From contig NZ_JBLXDO010000014.1 in NCBI RefSeq assembly GCF_048263965.1, positions 1 through 64,000 of the forward strand: a DNA stretch of 64,000 nt, in the 5' to 3' direction. The position numbers were made by a program, and so were the translations under genes. Under the pieces are notes generated by a model. The model was not told where the DNA came from, ran no database searches, and saw only the letters and a list, made by a program, of their open reading frames with translations. How positions within the stretch are numbered: the stretch's first letter is position 1; every line of letters begins with the position of its first letter. This DNA comes from Ferrimonas sp048263965 (GTDB lineage: Bacteria > Pseudomonadota > Gammaproteobacteria > Enterobacterales > Shewanellaceae). This document shows, one piece after another, positions 24,253 to 33,628 of this stretch.

Positions 24253-25680
24253 TCAATTGCTGTTGATCTTCTTGATGATCTCCGTGGTGGAGACCCCATC
24301 TTCGAAGCCGAGGATCTTCACTTCACCACCGTTGGCGATCACCTCTTTGTGGCCGGCGATCTGCTCCACCTGATAGTCGCCCCCCTTGACCAGCAGGTCG
24401 GGTAGGACTTCGGCGATCAGCCGCTGCGGGGTGTCCTCACCGAAGGGCACCACCCAGTCCACGGCGCCCAGAGCGGACAGCACGCTCATGCGGCGTTCCA
24501 GGTTGTTCACCGGGCGGGCCTCCCCCTTGAGGCGTTTGACCGAGTCATCGCTGTTGACCGCCACAATCAGGCGATCCCCCAGCTTGCGGGCCTGCATCAG
24601 GTAGCTGACGTGGCCGGCGTGGAGGATGTCGAAACAGCCGTTGGTCATCACCACCTTCTCCCCCCGCGCCTTGGCATCGGCCACCGCGTACAGCAGCTGG
24701 CTCTCGCTCATCACGCCGAAGCCGCTCTCGTCGTGCATTGAGGCCACCATGGAGGCCAGCTCCACGGCAGAGATGGTGGAGGTGCCGCGTTTGCCCACCA
24801 CCACGGAGGCGGCGGCGTTGGCCAGGGCACAGGCCTGGGCCAGATCGCTGCCCGCGGCCAGGGAGGCGGCCAGGGTGCCGATCACCGTGTCACCGGCGCC
24901 GGTCACATCATAGACTTCCCGGGCCATAGCGGGCAGGTGCAGCTCCTGCTGACCAGGGCGAAGCAGGGTCATCCCCTTCTCGGAGCGGGTTACCAGCAGG
25001 CCGTCGAACTCAAACCGTTCGATCAGGGCCAGCCCCTTGGCCACCAGGTCTGCTTCGTCGGTCACCTTGCCGACAACGGCTTCAAACTCGCCCATGTTGG
25101 GGGTGAGCAGGGTGGCGCCGCGGTATTTCTCGAAATCGGTGCCCTTGGGATCCACCAGGCTGGGAACCCCGGCCTTGCGGGCCAGACGCAGAATCTCCTG
25201 GACGTCAGAGAGGGCGCCCTTGGCGTAGTCGGAGACCACCACCACGCCGGCACGTTCCAGCGCCTGTTCGGTCTTGTCGTTGATCGCCTGTTCGCCACCG
25301 GTGCCGAAGGCCTCCTCGAAATCGAGGCGGATCAGCTGCTGGTTGCGGGACATCACCCTGAGCTTGGTGATGGTGGGGGCGCTGTCCAGGGCCACCAGGT
25401 TGGGGGTGACCCCCAGGCCCTGCACCTTGTTGATCAGGGTGTCGGCGGCCTCATCCTGGCCCACCAGGCCGATGAGCTCACTCTGGCCTCCCAGGGCGGC
25501 GATGTTCAGGGCCACGTTGGCGGCACCGCCGGGGCGGTCCTCGATCTCATTGATCTTGACCACGGGGACCGGGGCTTCCGGAGAGATGCGACCCGTGGGA
25601 CCATCCCAATAGCGGTCCAGCATCACGTCGCCGACGACCAGCACCCGGGATTGATTAAAGGAGGGCAGGGATACTTTCAT
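24253..25680 (-). CDS. hldE: Bifunctional heptose kinase/ADP-heptose synthase
   Basis: The 475-residue protein fuses a ribokinase-type kinase (VLVVGDVMLDRYWDGPTGRI; VYDVTGAGDTVIGTLAA near residue 260) to a cytidylyltransferase-type domain (VMTNGCFDILHAGHVSYLMQ, near residue 345). The kinase phosphorylates heptose 7-phosphate at C1 and the second domain makes ADP-heptose. Length and domain order match E. coli HldE. It is the last gene of a minus-strand run with a UDP-glucuronate epimerase and a heptosyltransferase. Confidence 0.97.
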   Translation of the reverse strand: MKVSLPSFNQSRVLVVGDVMLDRYWDGPTGRISPEAPVPVVKINEIEDRPGGAANVALNIAALGGQSELIGLVGQDEAADTLINKVQGLGVTPNLVALDSAPTITKLRVMSRNQQLIRLDFEEAFGTGGEQAINDKTEQALERAGVVVVSDYAKGALSDVQEILRLARKAGVPSLVDPKGTDFEKYRGATLLTPNMGEFEAVVGKVTDEADLVAKGLALIERFEFDGLLVTRSEKGMTLLRPGQQELHLPAMAREVYDVTGAGDTVIGTLAASLAAGSDLAQACALANAAASVVVGKRGTSTISAVELASMVASMHDESGFGVMSESQLLYAVADAKARGEKVVMTNGCFDILHAGHVSYLMQARKLGDRLIVAVNSDDSVKRLKGEARPVNNLERRMSVLSALGAVDWVVPFGEDTPQRLIAEVLPDLLVKGGDYQVEQIAGHKEVIANGGEVKILGFEDGVSTTEIIKKINSN

Positions 25681-25745
25681 TGCCTGGGAACCCTTAGTTC
25701 ATTGAATTGGAAAAATCTTATCATGTTGACGCCGCGGAGGCCCGA

Positions 25746-26744
25746 TTAGCCGTAGAAGCCGCGGTACCAGTCGGCGAACCGCTGCAGTCCCTCTGCCAGG
25801 GAGGTGTCCGGGCTGAAGCCCACCGCCTGCTGCAGGTTATCGGTGTCGGCGAAGGTGGTGTAGACGTCGCCGGGCTGCATCGGCTTCATGTTCAGCTTGG
25901 CCTTGACCCCCAGGGCCTGCTCCAGGGTCTGGATGAAGGTGAGCAGTTCCACCGGCTGATGGTTGCCGATGTTGAACAGCTGGTAGGGGGCGCTGGACTG
26001 GTCCGGAGTGGCGCAGTCGTTGTCGTCGTCCCGCTGGGGGATCGCCTCCATCACCCGCACCACGCCCTCGACGATGTCGTCGATGTAGGTGAAGTCCCGG
26101 GACAGCTTGCCGTGGTTGAACACGTCGATGGGCTCGCCGGCGAGGATCTTGCGGGTAAAGCTGAAGTAGGCCATGTCCGGACGGCCCATGGGGCCGTAGA
26201 CGGTGAAGAACCGCAGCCCGGTGGTGGGCAGGTCATACAGGTGGCTGTAGGTGTGGGCCATCAGCTCATTGGATTTCTTGGTGGCGGCGTACAGGCTCAC
26301 CGGATGATCCACCGCGTCGCTCTCGCTGAAGGGCACCTTCTTGTTCATGCCGTACACCGAGGAGGAGGAGGCGTACACCAGGTGCGGCACCTTCTGCTGA
26401 CGACAGCCCTCGAGGATGGTCATCATCCCCGCCAGGTTGGAATCCAGGTAGGCCATGGGGTTGTCGATGGAGTAGCGCACCCCGGCCTGGGCGGCCAGGT
26501 GCACCACCCGGTCAAACTTGTCGCTGGCAAACAGCTGGGCCATCCCCTCCCGGTCTGCCAGATCCCGCTCAACGAAGCTGAAGTTCTCCTCCGGCAGCAG
26601 CTGCTCCAGGCGGGCACGCTTGAGGGCCACGTCGTAGTAGTCGTTGAGGTTGTCCAGCCCCACCACCTGGTGGCCCATGGCCAGCAGTCGTTTGCTGGTG
26701 TAGAAGCCGATGAAACCGGCGGCGCCGGTAACCAGAATTCTCAT
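25746..26744 (-). CDS. NAD-dependent epimerase, UDP-glucuronate 4-epimerase type
   Basis: The 332-residue SDR protein begins MRILVTGAAGFIGFYTSKRL and has VVGLDNLNDYYDVALKRARL, typical of UDP-glucuronate 4-epimerases (LpsL/CapI group), then YASSSSVYG, the catalytic YAATK motif, and TGLRFFTVYGPMGRPDMAYF. It interconverts UDP-GlcA and UDP-GalA, so galacturonic acid may be part of the LPS core here. UDP-galactose epimerase activity cannot be excluded but the insert after VVGLDNLN favours the acid form. It lies 33 bases behind the heptosyltransferase and 65 before hldE. Confidence 0.85.
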   Translation of the reverse strand: MRILVTGAAGFIGFYTSKRLLAMGHQVVGLDNLNDYYDVALKRARLEQLLPEENFSFVERDLADREGMAQLFASDKFDRVVHLAAQAGVRYSIDNPMAYLDSNLAGMMTILEGCRQQKVPHLVYASSSSVYGMNKKVPFSESDAVDHPVSLYAATKKSNELMAHTYSHLYDLPTTGLRFFTVYGPMGRPDMAYFSFTRKILAGEPIDVFNHGKLSRDFTYIDDIVEGVVRVMEAIPQRDDDNDCATPDQSSAPYQLFNIGNHQPVELLTFIQTLEQALGVKAKLNMKPMQPGDVYTTFADTDNLQQAVGFSPDTSLAEGLQRFADWYRGFYG

Positions 26745-26777
26745 AAGTGTTTTCCTTTGTCCTCGTGGGACCAATAT

Positions 26778-27833
26778 TCAGGCCTGCGACAGCAGGGCAT
26801 CCACCTTGGCGGTTACTGCATCGACCTCGATGGCGTGCATCAGTTCCTGGCCCTTAGCCCGGGTACCCCAGGGGATCGCCGACAGGGGCTTGCCCTGTTG
26901 AGCCTCCACATGCCCCTGGTAGGCGCTGACCACCCACTCCTGGCTGGTGTAGGGGCCGGTGCGTCCCGGATTGGAGTGGGCGTACAGGCCCACCACCGGG
27001 GTGCCTTGGGTGACCGCCATGTGGGCGGGGCCGGTGTCTGGCGCCAGCACCAGGGTGGCGCGTCCCAGCAGGGCCAGCAGCTGCTTCAGGCTGGTCTGGC
27101 CCACCAGGTTGCAGACCTCAGCTTCAGCATAGTGCTGAATCTCCTGGGCCAGCAGCTTTTCCTGGGGGGCCGGGCCACCGCACAGCAGGACGGTCAGTCC
27201 GTGGCGGGCGGCGTGATCGGCCACGGCGGCGTAACGCTCCGGCAGCCAGTTGCGCTCGCCCTTGCTGGCCGCAGGGCAGATGATCAGGGTGCGCTGCCCC
27301 TGGGGAATCCGCTCCCGAGCGAAGCTCAGGTCCTCGTCTGACAGCGGCATCTGCCATTTTGGCCAGGTATCGGTGACGCCGAGCTCCCGGGCGAAGTTCA
27401 TAAAGCCATCGAGCACGTGAGGCTCGGCCTGGGGCTGAATCTTGTGGTTGGTGAACAGCCATTGTCCCTCTTTGGCCCTGGCCTTATCGAAGCCCACCTT
27501 GACCCTGGCGCGAATGCCCAGGGTGGCGATGGAGGCGCGCAGGGCCACCTGCATGTGCAGCAGGACATCGAAGCGGCGGCCTTTGAGGGTGCGCCATAAG
27601 GCCTTGTACCCTTCCCAGCCCTTGCGCTTGTCGAACACCACCAGCTCGACACCGGGCAGCCCCTCCAGCAGGGTGGCCTCCACCTTGCCCACCACCCAGG
27701 TGATGCTGGCCTGAGGGTGGCGGCGCTGCAGGGCCTGCACCATGGCGACTGCATGGCAGACGTCACCGATGGCGGAGAGGCGCATGATGCAGATGGAGCT
27801 GGGTGATGAGGGGATTGGCGAACTGGAGTGCAT
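26778..27833 (-). CDS. Family 9 glycosyltransferase (heptosyltransferase, WaaC/WaaQ-like)
   Basis: The 351-residue protein has IMRLSAIGDVCHAVAMVQAL, FDVLLHMQVALRASIATLGI, CPAASKGERNWLPERYAAVA and LAPDTGPAHMAVTQGTPVVG, all GT9 marks. With waaF elsewhere in the island, this one may be the first (WaaC) or a third heptosyltransferase; RLSAIGD-x-C is common in both. ATG at 27831-27833 is chosen since the frame beyond it, toward kdkA, looks random. It heads the operon with the epimerase and hldE, divergent from kdkA with 148 bases between starts. Confidence 0.8.
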   Translation of the reverse strand: MHSSSPIPSSPSSICIMRLSAIGDVCHAVAMVQALQRRHPQASITWVVGKVEATLLEGLPGVELVVFDKRKGWEGYKALWRTLKGRRFDVLLHMQVALRASIATLGIRARVKVGFDKARAKEGQWLFTNHKIQPQAEPHVLDGFMNFARELGVTDTWPKWQMPLSDEDLSFARERIPQGQRTLIICPAASKGERNWLPERYAAVADHAARHGLTVLLCGGPAPQEKLLAQEIQHYAEAEVCNLVGQTSLKQLLALLGRATLVLAPDTGPAHMAVTQGTPVVGLYAHSNPGRTGPYTSQEWVVSAYQGHVEAQQGKPLSAIPWGTRAKGQELMHAIEVDAVTAKVDALLSQA

Positions 27834-27981
27834 AAGCAGGACGGTTTCCGGCCGATAAAGCGGCAATTTTAATGAAATTCTCCGCTGTGACCAAGTCTCT
27901 TTACCCCCCGTGTTGCCTTCGCCCCGGACCAGGGTCACAATGAGCGCACTTTTTCAGGTCATTAATGCGGAGACCGGTCCC

Positions 27982-28686
27982 ATGCAGCTGATTCAGAACC
28001 ACAACACCAGCCTGCTGCTGGCGGACGCCAGTCCTGCCGATGCTGCCTGGTTTGACCGTCAGGCTCTGGAAGCCGCGGGAAGGGTGGAGGGGCACTCCGA
28101 TGCCAGTGGCCGCAATCCTGCCTGGTTCCTCAATGTGGATGGTTTTCGCTGTGTGTTGCGTCACTACTACCGGGGTGGCCTGCCGGGCAAGTTGATCAAG
28201 GACCTTTACCTGTGGCCTGGTCTGGAGCAGACCCGGGCCTACCGGGAGCTGGCGCTGCTGGAGCGACTGGTGGCCCTTGAGCTGCCGGTGAGCCGACCGG
28301 TGGCGGCCCAGGTGGTGCGCATAGGCCCGGTTTATCGGGCGGATCTCATCACCGAACGTCTCGAGGGCTGTAAGGACTTGGTGAAGTGTCTGGTGGATGG
28401 CCCTCTGCCTGAGCAGAAGTGGCGTCAGCTGGGTGCCCTGCTGGCCCGTTTCCACCGGGCTGGGGTCTATCATGCGGATCTCAATGCCCGCAACATCCTG
28501 ATGGACGATGAGCAGTTTTACCTTATCGATTTTGACCGGGGCGAGATTCGTCCGCCGGACAGCGGCTGGCAACAGGGGAATCTGCAGCGGTTGCTGCGCT
28601 CATTCCGCAAGGAGCAGGGACGGGTCGAGGGACTCCATTGGCAGGAGTCCCACTGGCAGGCGCTGCTATCCGGGTACCACGCCTAG
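27982..28686 (+). CDS. kdkA: 3-deoxy-D-manno-octulosonic acid kinase
   Basis: The 234-residue small kinase has the Lic/RIO-like motifs HYYRGGLPGKLIKDLYLW, YRELALLERLVAL and YHADLNARNILM followed by LIDFDRGEIR (HxD and DFD catalytic pair), as in KdkA of Haemophilus. It phosphorylates the Kdo of lipid A precursors at O-4 with ATP, which usually goes with a single-Kdo core. ATG at 27982 follows GCGGAGACC; an upstream ATG at 27940 is possible. Its 3' end overlaps the convergent waaA by 21 bases. Confidence 0.9.
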   Translation: MQLIQNHNTSLLLADASPADAAWFDRQALEAAGRVEGHSDASGRNPAWFLNVDGFRCVLRHYYRGGLPGKLIKDLYLWPGLEQTRAYRELALLERLVALELPVSRPVAAQVVRIGPVYRADLITERLEGCKDLVKCLVDGPLPEQKWRQLGALLARFHRAGVYHADLNARNILMDDEQFYLIDFDRGEIRPPDSGWQQGNLQRLLRSFRKEQGRVEGLHWQESHWQALLSGYHA

Positions 28687-29931
28687 GATCACGTCAGCCT
28701 GACGCTGGGTGGCGCCACTGTTGCGCGCCACAAACTGCAGCGCCGCATCCCCCATGCGTTGACGGCCATTGTGGTCGCTCAGCAGCTGATCCAGTGCCTG
28801 CACCAGACTGTGTTCATCCTCCACCACTAGCATTACCCCCTCCTGTTTGAGCTGGTCGCCGATCTCCTTGAAGTTGAAGTAGTGCGGGCCCATCAGCACC
28901 GGCTTGCCAAAGGCCGCCGGCTCCAGCGGGTTGTGGCCACCTCGTTCGATGAGGCTGCCACCCACCAGGGTGATGTCGCTCATGCCGCACAGGGTCTTCA
29001 GCTCACCCATGGTGTCGCCAATCAGCACCTGGGTGGTGTCGGGTACGGGGCCGCCCTCACTGCGCCGGGTCAGGCTCAGTTCTGCCGCCTGGCTCAAGTC
29101 GGCGGCGCGAGAGAACTGCTCCGGATGCCTGGGCACCAGCATCAGCAGCAGATCGGGGAAGTGCTCAAGCAGTGCTTTGTGGGCCGCCAGGGCCAGCTCA
29201 AATTCGCCCGGGTGGGTGGAGGCGGCCAGCCAGCAGGGGCGTTCGCCCATCAGTTGCAGGCGCAGTGCGCTGGCGTGCGCTCTCTCGGCGTCGTCCACGG
29301 CAATATCAAATTTCAGGCTGCCACAGTCGGTCATGCCTGCCGGGGCAGCCCCCAGCTTGACCAGGCGGGCGCCGTCGGTGCTGTTCTGGGCGGCCACGGC
29401 GGTCAGTTGTGCCAGCATCGGCCCCACCAGGGCAGGGAAGCGACCGTAGCCCCTGGCGGAGCGCTCAGACAGACGGGCGTTGGCCAGGATCACCGGGATC
29501 TGCCGCTTATGGCAGTGATGCACCAGGTTGGGCCACAGCTCCGTCTCCATCAGCACCACTCCGACCGGCTTCAGTCGACCCAGGAACCAGGCCATCACCG
29601 GGCCGAGATCCAGGGGCAGGTAGCAGTGGTGCACCAGATCGCCCAGATGCTGTTTCACCTGGGCCGAGCCTGTGGGGGTGGTGGTGGTCACCAGAATCGG
29701 GGTCTCGGGTCGCTGGCGTTTCAGGGTGCGAATCAGTCCCAGGGCTGCCAGGGTTTCCCCCATGGAGGCGCAATGGATGATCAGCGGTGCCCGGACCTGA
29801 GGCAGGCCCAGGGCGAAGCGTTCACCGAGGCGGCCGCGGTAATCCGGGCTGCGCAGGGCGCGCCAGCCAAGGTAAGCCAGCACCAGGGGAGTGAGCAGGA
29901 TCAGCAGCAGGCTGTAGAGTATTCGGTTCAT
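28666..29931 (-). CDS. waaA: 3-deoxy-D-manno-octulosonic acid transferase
   Basis: The 421-residue enzyme has an N-terminal membrane helix, then IIHCASMGETLAALGLIRTL, LMETELWPNLVHHC, ILANARLSERSARGYGRF and FGKPVLMGPHYFNFKEI, typical of WaaA/KdtA. It adds Kdo from CMP-Kdo to lipid IVA at the inner membrane. Together with kdkA it probably makes a phospho-Kdo inner core. Its last 21 bases are shared with kdkA on the other strand. Confidence 0.97.
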   Translation of the reverse strand: MNRILYSLLLILLTPLVLAYLGWRALRSPDYRGRLGERFALGLPQVRAPLIIHCASMGETLAALGLIRTLKRQRPETPILVTTTTPTGSAQVKQHLGDLVHHCYLPLDLGPVMAWFLGRLKPVGVVLMETELWPNLVHHCHKRQIPVILANARLSERSARGYGRFPALVGPMLAQLTAVAAQNSTDGARLVKLGAAPAGMTDCGSLKFDIAVDDAERAHASALRLQLMGERPCWLAASTHPGEFELALAAHKALLEHFPDLLLMLVPRHPEQFSRAADLSQAAELSLTRRSEGGPVPDTTQVLIGDTMGELKTLCGMSDITLVGGSLIERGGHNPLEPAAFGKPVLMGPHYFNFKEIGDQLKQEGVMLVVEDEHSLVQALDQLLSDHNGRQRMGDAALQFVARNSGATQRQADVILGVVPG

Positions 29932-30038
29932 GGCCGGGTCTGTGACTGGTCGGAGCCCGCATCATAAGGCAGGGGCAGGGCTGTTTCAAATCCACCGGTG
30001 TCTGTTAAGCTAGGCCAAGTCAGAGAGAAGATAAAACT

Positions 30039-30698
30039 ATGAAGACTAAAGACAGAATCATTCTCGCCAGCCGTGAACTGTTCAATGAACATGGTGAGCG
30101 GGCGATCACGACGAACCACATCGCAGCCCATATGGGGATCAGTCCCGGCAATCTCTACTACCACTTCCGCAACAAGGAAGAGATCATTCGTTGCATCTAC
30201 AAGGAGTATGAGAACTACATCGTTGAGGCGTTCCGGCCTCTGGATGTGGAGAACGAGAGTGATCTGGAGTTCCTGGTTCGTTACCTGGACGGTATGTTCC
30301 AGGCGATGTGGCGCTTCCGCTTCTTCTACGCCAACCTAACCGACATCCTGGCCCGGGACAAGGAGTTGCACCAGCGCTACCTGGAGGTGCACAGCCGCAT
30401 GACCAAGGTGGCTGGCGATAACCTGAGATTGCTGCGGGACAACGGCACCGTGGTGGTGGAAGACAAGTACATCGATGATCTGGCTCAGACCCTGAAACAG
30501 ATCGTCACCTGCTGGATCTCCTACCGAAACGCCCAGATGCTGGAGAGCAGCATCACCAAGCGTGAGATCTACAAAGGGGTGATTCGGGTGCTGATCACCT
30601 TCCGGGGAATCGTCTCCGATGCGGCGATGCCCGAGTTCGACCGCATCGAGCGTAAGTATCGCGAGCTCTACGAGAGCATGGGTGGCGATCCAACTTAA
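30039..30698 (+). CDS. TetR-family transcriptional regulator
   Basis: The 219-residue protein has an N-terminal TetR helix-turn-helix (KDRIILASRELFNEHGERAI; TTNHIAAHMGISPGNLYYHF, then RNKEEII) and a ligand domain with an F-x-Y-x-N-L-T-D segment of the TetR_C type seen in fatty acid-related regulators. It begins 107 bases from waaA, divergent, with kbl downstream about 245 bases away. Its target genes cannot be told. Confidence 0.9.
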   Translation: MKTKDRIILASRELFNEHGERAITTNHIAAHMGISPGNLYYHFRNKEEIIRCIYKEYENYIVEAFRPLDVENESDLEFLVRYLDGMFQAMWRFRFFYANLTDILARDKELHQRYLEVHSRMTKVAGDNLRLLRDNGTVVVEDKYIDDLAQTLKQIVTCWISYRNAQMLESSITKREIYKGVIRVLITFRGIVSDAAMPEFDRIERKYRELYESMGGDPT

Positions 30699-30761
30699 CT
30701 GCGTTGACCCAGGCTGGCTGTCTTTGCGCCAGCCCACCCTTTACAGTTTTAAATACCCCAA

Positions 30762-30789
30762 GGGGCAGATTGCTGCTGCAAGCTGCCCC
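30762..30789. promoter_or_regulatory. Hairpin upstream of kbl
   Basis: GGGGCAG and CTGCCCC form a 7-bp stem around a 14-base loop in the 244-base gap before kbl, with two TAGAAT -10-like elements downstream (30800 and about 30869). It lacks a T tract, so it is not an obvious terminator of tetR. Regulatory meaning is uncertain. Confidence 0.3.
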
Positions 30790-30942
30790 ATCCCCCGTTA
30801 GAATGTCGCCAATAATTAAGGCGGGCCGCCGCGTCGCACATCCTCCCCACCCTGTCCCTCAGAGGGGCTAGAATCTGGGAAGTGTCTGTGTCCAGCTGCG
30901 CGGCGCGTCCCACAATAATCAAGGATGCCAATGGGAGGCAGC

Positions 30943-32139
30943 ATGTCATCTTCAGCATTTTACGCCCAGATCCAGCAGCAACTGGAGGACGTAAAGGCCG
31001 ATGGGCTTTATAAGCACGAGCGAGTCATCACTTCACCCCAGCAGACCGCCATTGAGGTCAACACCGGTGAGCAGGTCATCAACTTCTGCGCCAACAACTA
31101 CCTCGGCCTGGCCAACAGCCCGGAACTGGTAGCCGCGGCTCAGCAGGGGCTGGCGGATCACGGCTTCGGCATGGCATCCGTTCGCTTTATCTGCGGTACC
31201 CAGGACATCCACAAGGCGCTGGAAGCCAAACTGTCTGCCTTCCTGGGCATGGAAGACACCATCCTCTACTCCTCCTGCTTCGACGCCAACGCCGGTCTGT
31301 TTGAGACCCTGCTGGGTCCAGAGGATGCCATCGTCAGTGACGCCCTGAACCATGCCTCTATCATCGATGGCGTGCGCCTGTGTAAGGCCAAGCGGTTCCG
31401 TTACGCCAACAACGACATGGCCGAGCTGGAGAACTGCCTGAAGCAGGCCCGTGAGGCCGGTGCCCGCAACATCCTGATCGCCACCGACGGTGTGTTCTCC
31501 ATGGACGGCGTGATCGCCAACCTGGAAGGCATTTGTGACCTGGCGGATCAGTATGGCGCCCTGGTGATGGTGGACGACTCCCACGCCGTGGGCTTCGTCG
31601 GTGAAGGTGGCCGCGGCACCCATGAGCACTGCAAGGTGATGGAGCGGGTGGACATCATCACCGGTACCCTGGGTAAGGCCCTGGGTGGCGCGTCCGGTGG
31701 CTTTACCTCCGGCAAGAAAGAGGTGATTGACTGGTTGCGTCAGCGCAGCCGTCCCTACCTGTTCTCCAACTCCCTGGCACCGGCCATCGTGGCCGCCTCC
31801 CTCAAGGTGCTGGACCTGATTGCCGAAGGTCAGGCACTGCGTGCCCAACTGTGGGACAACGCCAACCATTTTCGCAGCCGCATGAGCGAAGCCGGATTCA
31901 CCCTGGCTGGTGCTGACCACGCCATCATCCCGGTGATGATCGGCGATGCCTCCCTGGCGTCCGAGTTCGCCGACCGCCTGCTGGCGGAAGGTATCTATGT
32001 GATTGGCTTCTCCTTCCCCGTGGTGCCCAAGGGTCAGGCGCGCATCCGTACCCAGATGTCTGCTGCCCACACCCGCGAACAGCTGGATAAGGCGATCGAC
32101 GCCTTTATCCGCATCGGTAAAGAGCTGGAGATCATCTGA
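30943..32139 (+). CDS. kbl: 2-amino-3-ketobutyrate CoA ligase (glycine C-acetyltransferase)
   Basis: The 398-residue PLP enzyme has NFCANNYLGLANSPELV, FGMASVRFICGTQDIHK, DDSHAVGFVGEGGRGT, and ITGTLGKALGGASGGF (PLP lysine). It cleaves 2-amino-3-ketobutyrate with CoA to glycine and acetyl-CoA, the second step of threonine breakdown. ATG at 30943 follows GGGAGGCAGC. The stop TGA shares a base with the tdh start, so the pair is translationally coupled. Confidence 0.97.
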   Translation: MSSSAFYAQIQQQLEDVKADGLYKHERVITSPQQTAIEVNTGEQVINFCANNYLGLANSPELVAAAQQGLADHGFGMASVRFICGTQDIHKALEAKLSAFLGMEDTILYSSCFDANAGLFETLLGPEDAIVSDALNHASIIDGVRLCKAKRFRYANNDMAELENCLKQAREAGARNILIATDGVFSMDGVIANLEGICDLADQYGALVMVDDSHAVGFVGEGGRGTHEHCKVMERVDIITGTLGKALGGASGGFTSGKKEVIDWLRQRSRPYLFSNSLAPAIVAASLKVLDLIAEGQALRAQLWDNANHFRSRMSEAGFTLAGADHAIIPVMIGDASLASEFADRLLAEGIYVIGFSFPVVPKGQARIRTQMSAAHTREQLDKAIDAFIRIGKELEII

Positions 32140-33173
32140 TGACCACCATGAAAGCGCTGTCTAAACTCAAGCCCGAGATGGGGATCTGGATGGTGGATGC
32201 CCCCAAACCCAAGCTGGGGCACAACGATCTGCTGATCAAGATTAAGAAGACCGCCATCTGCGGCACCGATGTGCACATCTACAACTGGGACGAGTGGTCC
32301 CAGAAGACCATCCCCGTGCCCATGGTGGTGGGCCACGAGTACGTGGGTGAAGTGGTGGACATGGGCCAGGAGGTGCGTGGGTTTGAGCTGGGTGACCGGG
32401 TCTCCGGTGAAGGCCACATCACCTGTGGTCACTGCCGCAACTGCCGTGGCGGCCGCACTCACCTGTGCCGCAACACCTCGGGTGTGGGCGTGAACCGGGA
32501 CGGCGCCTTTGCCGAGTACCTGGTGATCCCCGCCTTCAACGCCTTCAAGATCCCTGACGACATCAGCGATGATCTGGCGTCCATTTTCGACCCCTTCGGC
32601 AATGCGGTGCACACCGCCCTCTCCTTCGATCTGGTGGGTGAGGATGTGCTGATCACCGGTGCCGGCCCCATCGGCATCATGGCCGCGGCCGTGGCGCGTC
32701 ATGTCGGTGCCCGTCATGTGGTGATCACCGACGTTAATGATTACCGCCTGGAGCTGGCTGCCAAGATGGGTGCCACCCGCACGGTCAACGTGGCCAAGGA
32801 GAAGCTGCAAGACGTGATGTCGGAACTGAAGATGACCGAAGGCTTCGATGTGGGCCTGGAGATGTCCGGTGTCCCCAGCGCGTTCAACTCCATGCTGGAA
32901 ACCATGAATCATGGCGGCAAGATCGCCATGCTGGGTATTCCTCCCGGCTCCATGGGAATTGACTGGAACCAGGTGATCTTCAAAGGTCTGATTCTTAAGG
33001 GTATCTATGGTCGTGAGATGTTTGAGACCTGGTACAAGATGGCCAGCCTGATCCAGTCCGGCCTGGACATCACCCCCATCATCACCCACCACTTCCACAT
33101 CGACGACTTCCAGGAAGGGTTCGATGTGATGCGCGGTGGTCAGTCCGGCAAGGTGATCCTCAACTGGGATTGA
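32139..33173 (+). CDS. tdh: L-threonine 3-dehydrogenase
   Basis: The 344-residue zinc alcohol dehydrogenase has CGTDVHIYNWDEW, GHEYVGEVVD, the structural-zinc loop CGHCRNCRGGRTHLC and the NAD motif TGAGPIGIMAAAVA. It oxidises threonine to 2-amino-3-ketobutyrate, the substrate of Kbl. Start at 32139 overlaps the kbl stop; the next ATG at 32148 corresponds to the E. coli start MKALSKLK. A strong terminator follows. Confidence 0.97.
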   Translation: MTTMKALSKLKPEMGIWMVDAPKPKLGHNDLLIKIKKTAICGTDVHIYNWDEWSQKTIPVPMVVGHEYVGEVVDMGQEVRGFELGDRVSGEGHITCGHCRNCRGGRTHLCRNTSGVGVNRDGAFAEYLVIPAFNAFKIPDDISDDLASIFDPFGNAVHTALSFDLVGEDVLITGAGPIGIMAAAVARHVGARHVVITDVNDYRLELAAKMGATRTVNVAKEKLQDVMSELKMTEGFDVGLEMSGVPSAFNSMLETMNHGGKIAMLGIPPGSMGIDWNQVIFKGLILKGIYGREMFETWYKMASLIQSGLDITPIITHHFHIDDFQEGFDVMRGGQSGKVILNWD

Positions 33174-33192
33174 TCCCGTACAGATGATGAAC

Positions 33193-33219
33193 AGGGCCGG
33201 TTTACCGGCCCTTTTTTAT
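33193..33219 (+). terminator. Rho-independent terminator after tdh
   Basis: An 8-bp stem (AGGGCCGG 33193-33200 with CCGGCCCT 33205-33212) is followed by six Ts. Confidence 0.92.
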
Positions 33220-33307
33220 CCGCCAGGGTTTTTCGATACACTGAGGCTCTGGCGCTCTAGGGTGCAAAGCGATTCAACAGAGGTCAGCAGGTCCAAAGGA
33301 GAAGTGT

Positions 33308-33628
33308 GTGGCCAACTATCAGAACATCGACCTTGGGGCATTCTCCCAACTGCAGCAGCAGGGAGAGGTGCAACTGGTGGACATCCGGGACCCTGAGTCC
33401 TATGCCCGGGGACGCATTCCCGGCGCCCTGAGGTTGCATCAGGGCAATCTGGCCCAGTTTATGATGGAGGGGGAGTATGACGATCCCCTGGTGGTGGTGT
33501 GTTATCACGGCATCAGCAGTCAGAGTGCGGCCCAGTACCTGGCGGAACAAGGGTTTGAGCAGGTCTACAGCCTGGTAGGCGGCATGCAAGCCTGGACTCA
33601 GTCCGGTGCCGAGGTGGAAGCGGGATGA
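33308..33628 (+). CDS. glpE: Thiosulfate sulfurtransferase GlpE (rhodanese)
   Basis: The 106-residue single rhodanese domain has VQLVDIRDPESYARGRIPGA and the active-site loop VVVCYHGISSQSA with the catalytic Cys near residue 64; this is the CYHGxSSxxAA pattern of GlpE. It moves sulfane sulfur from thiosulfate to thiol acceptors or cyanide. The start is GTG at 33308 behind AAAGGAGAA. Its stop overlaps the glpG start at ATGA, as in E. coli, though glpR is not next. Confidence 0.95.
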   Translation: MANYQNIDLGAFSQLQQQGEVQLVDIRDPESYARGRIPGALRLHQGNLAQFMMEGEYDDPLVVVCYHGISSQSAAQYLAEQGFEQVYSLVGGMQAWTQSGAEVEAG

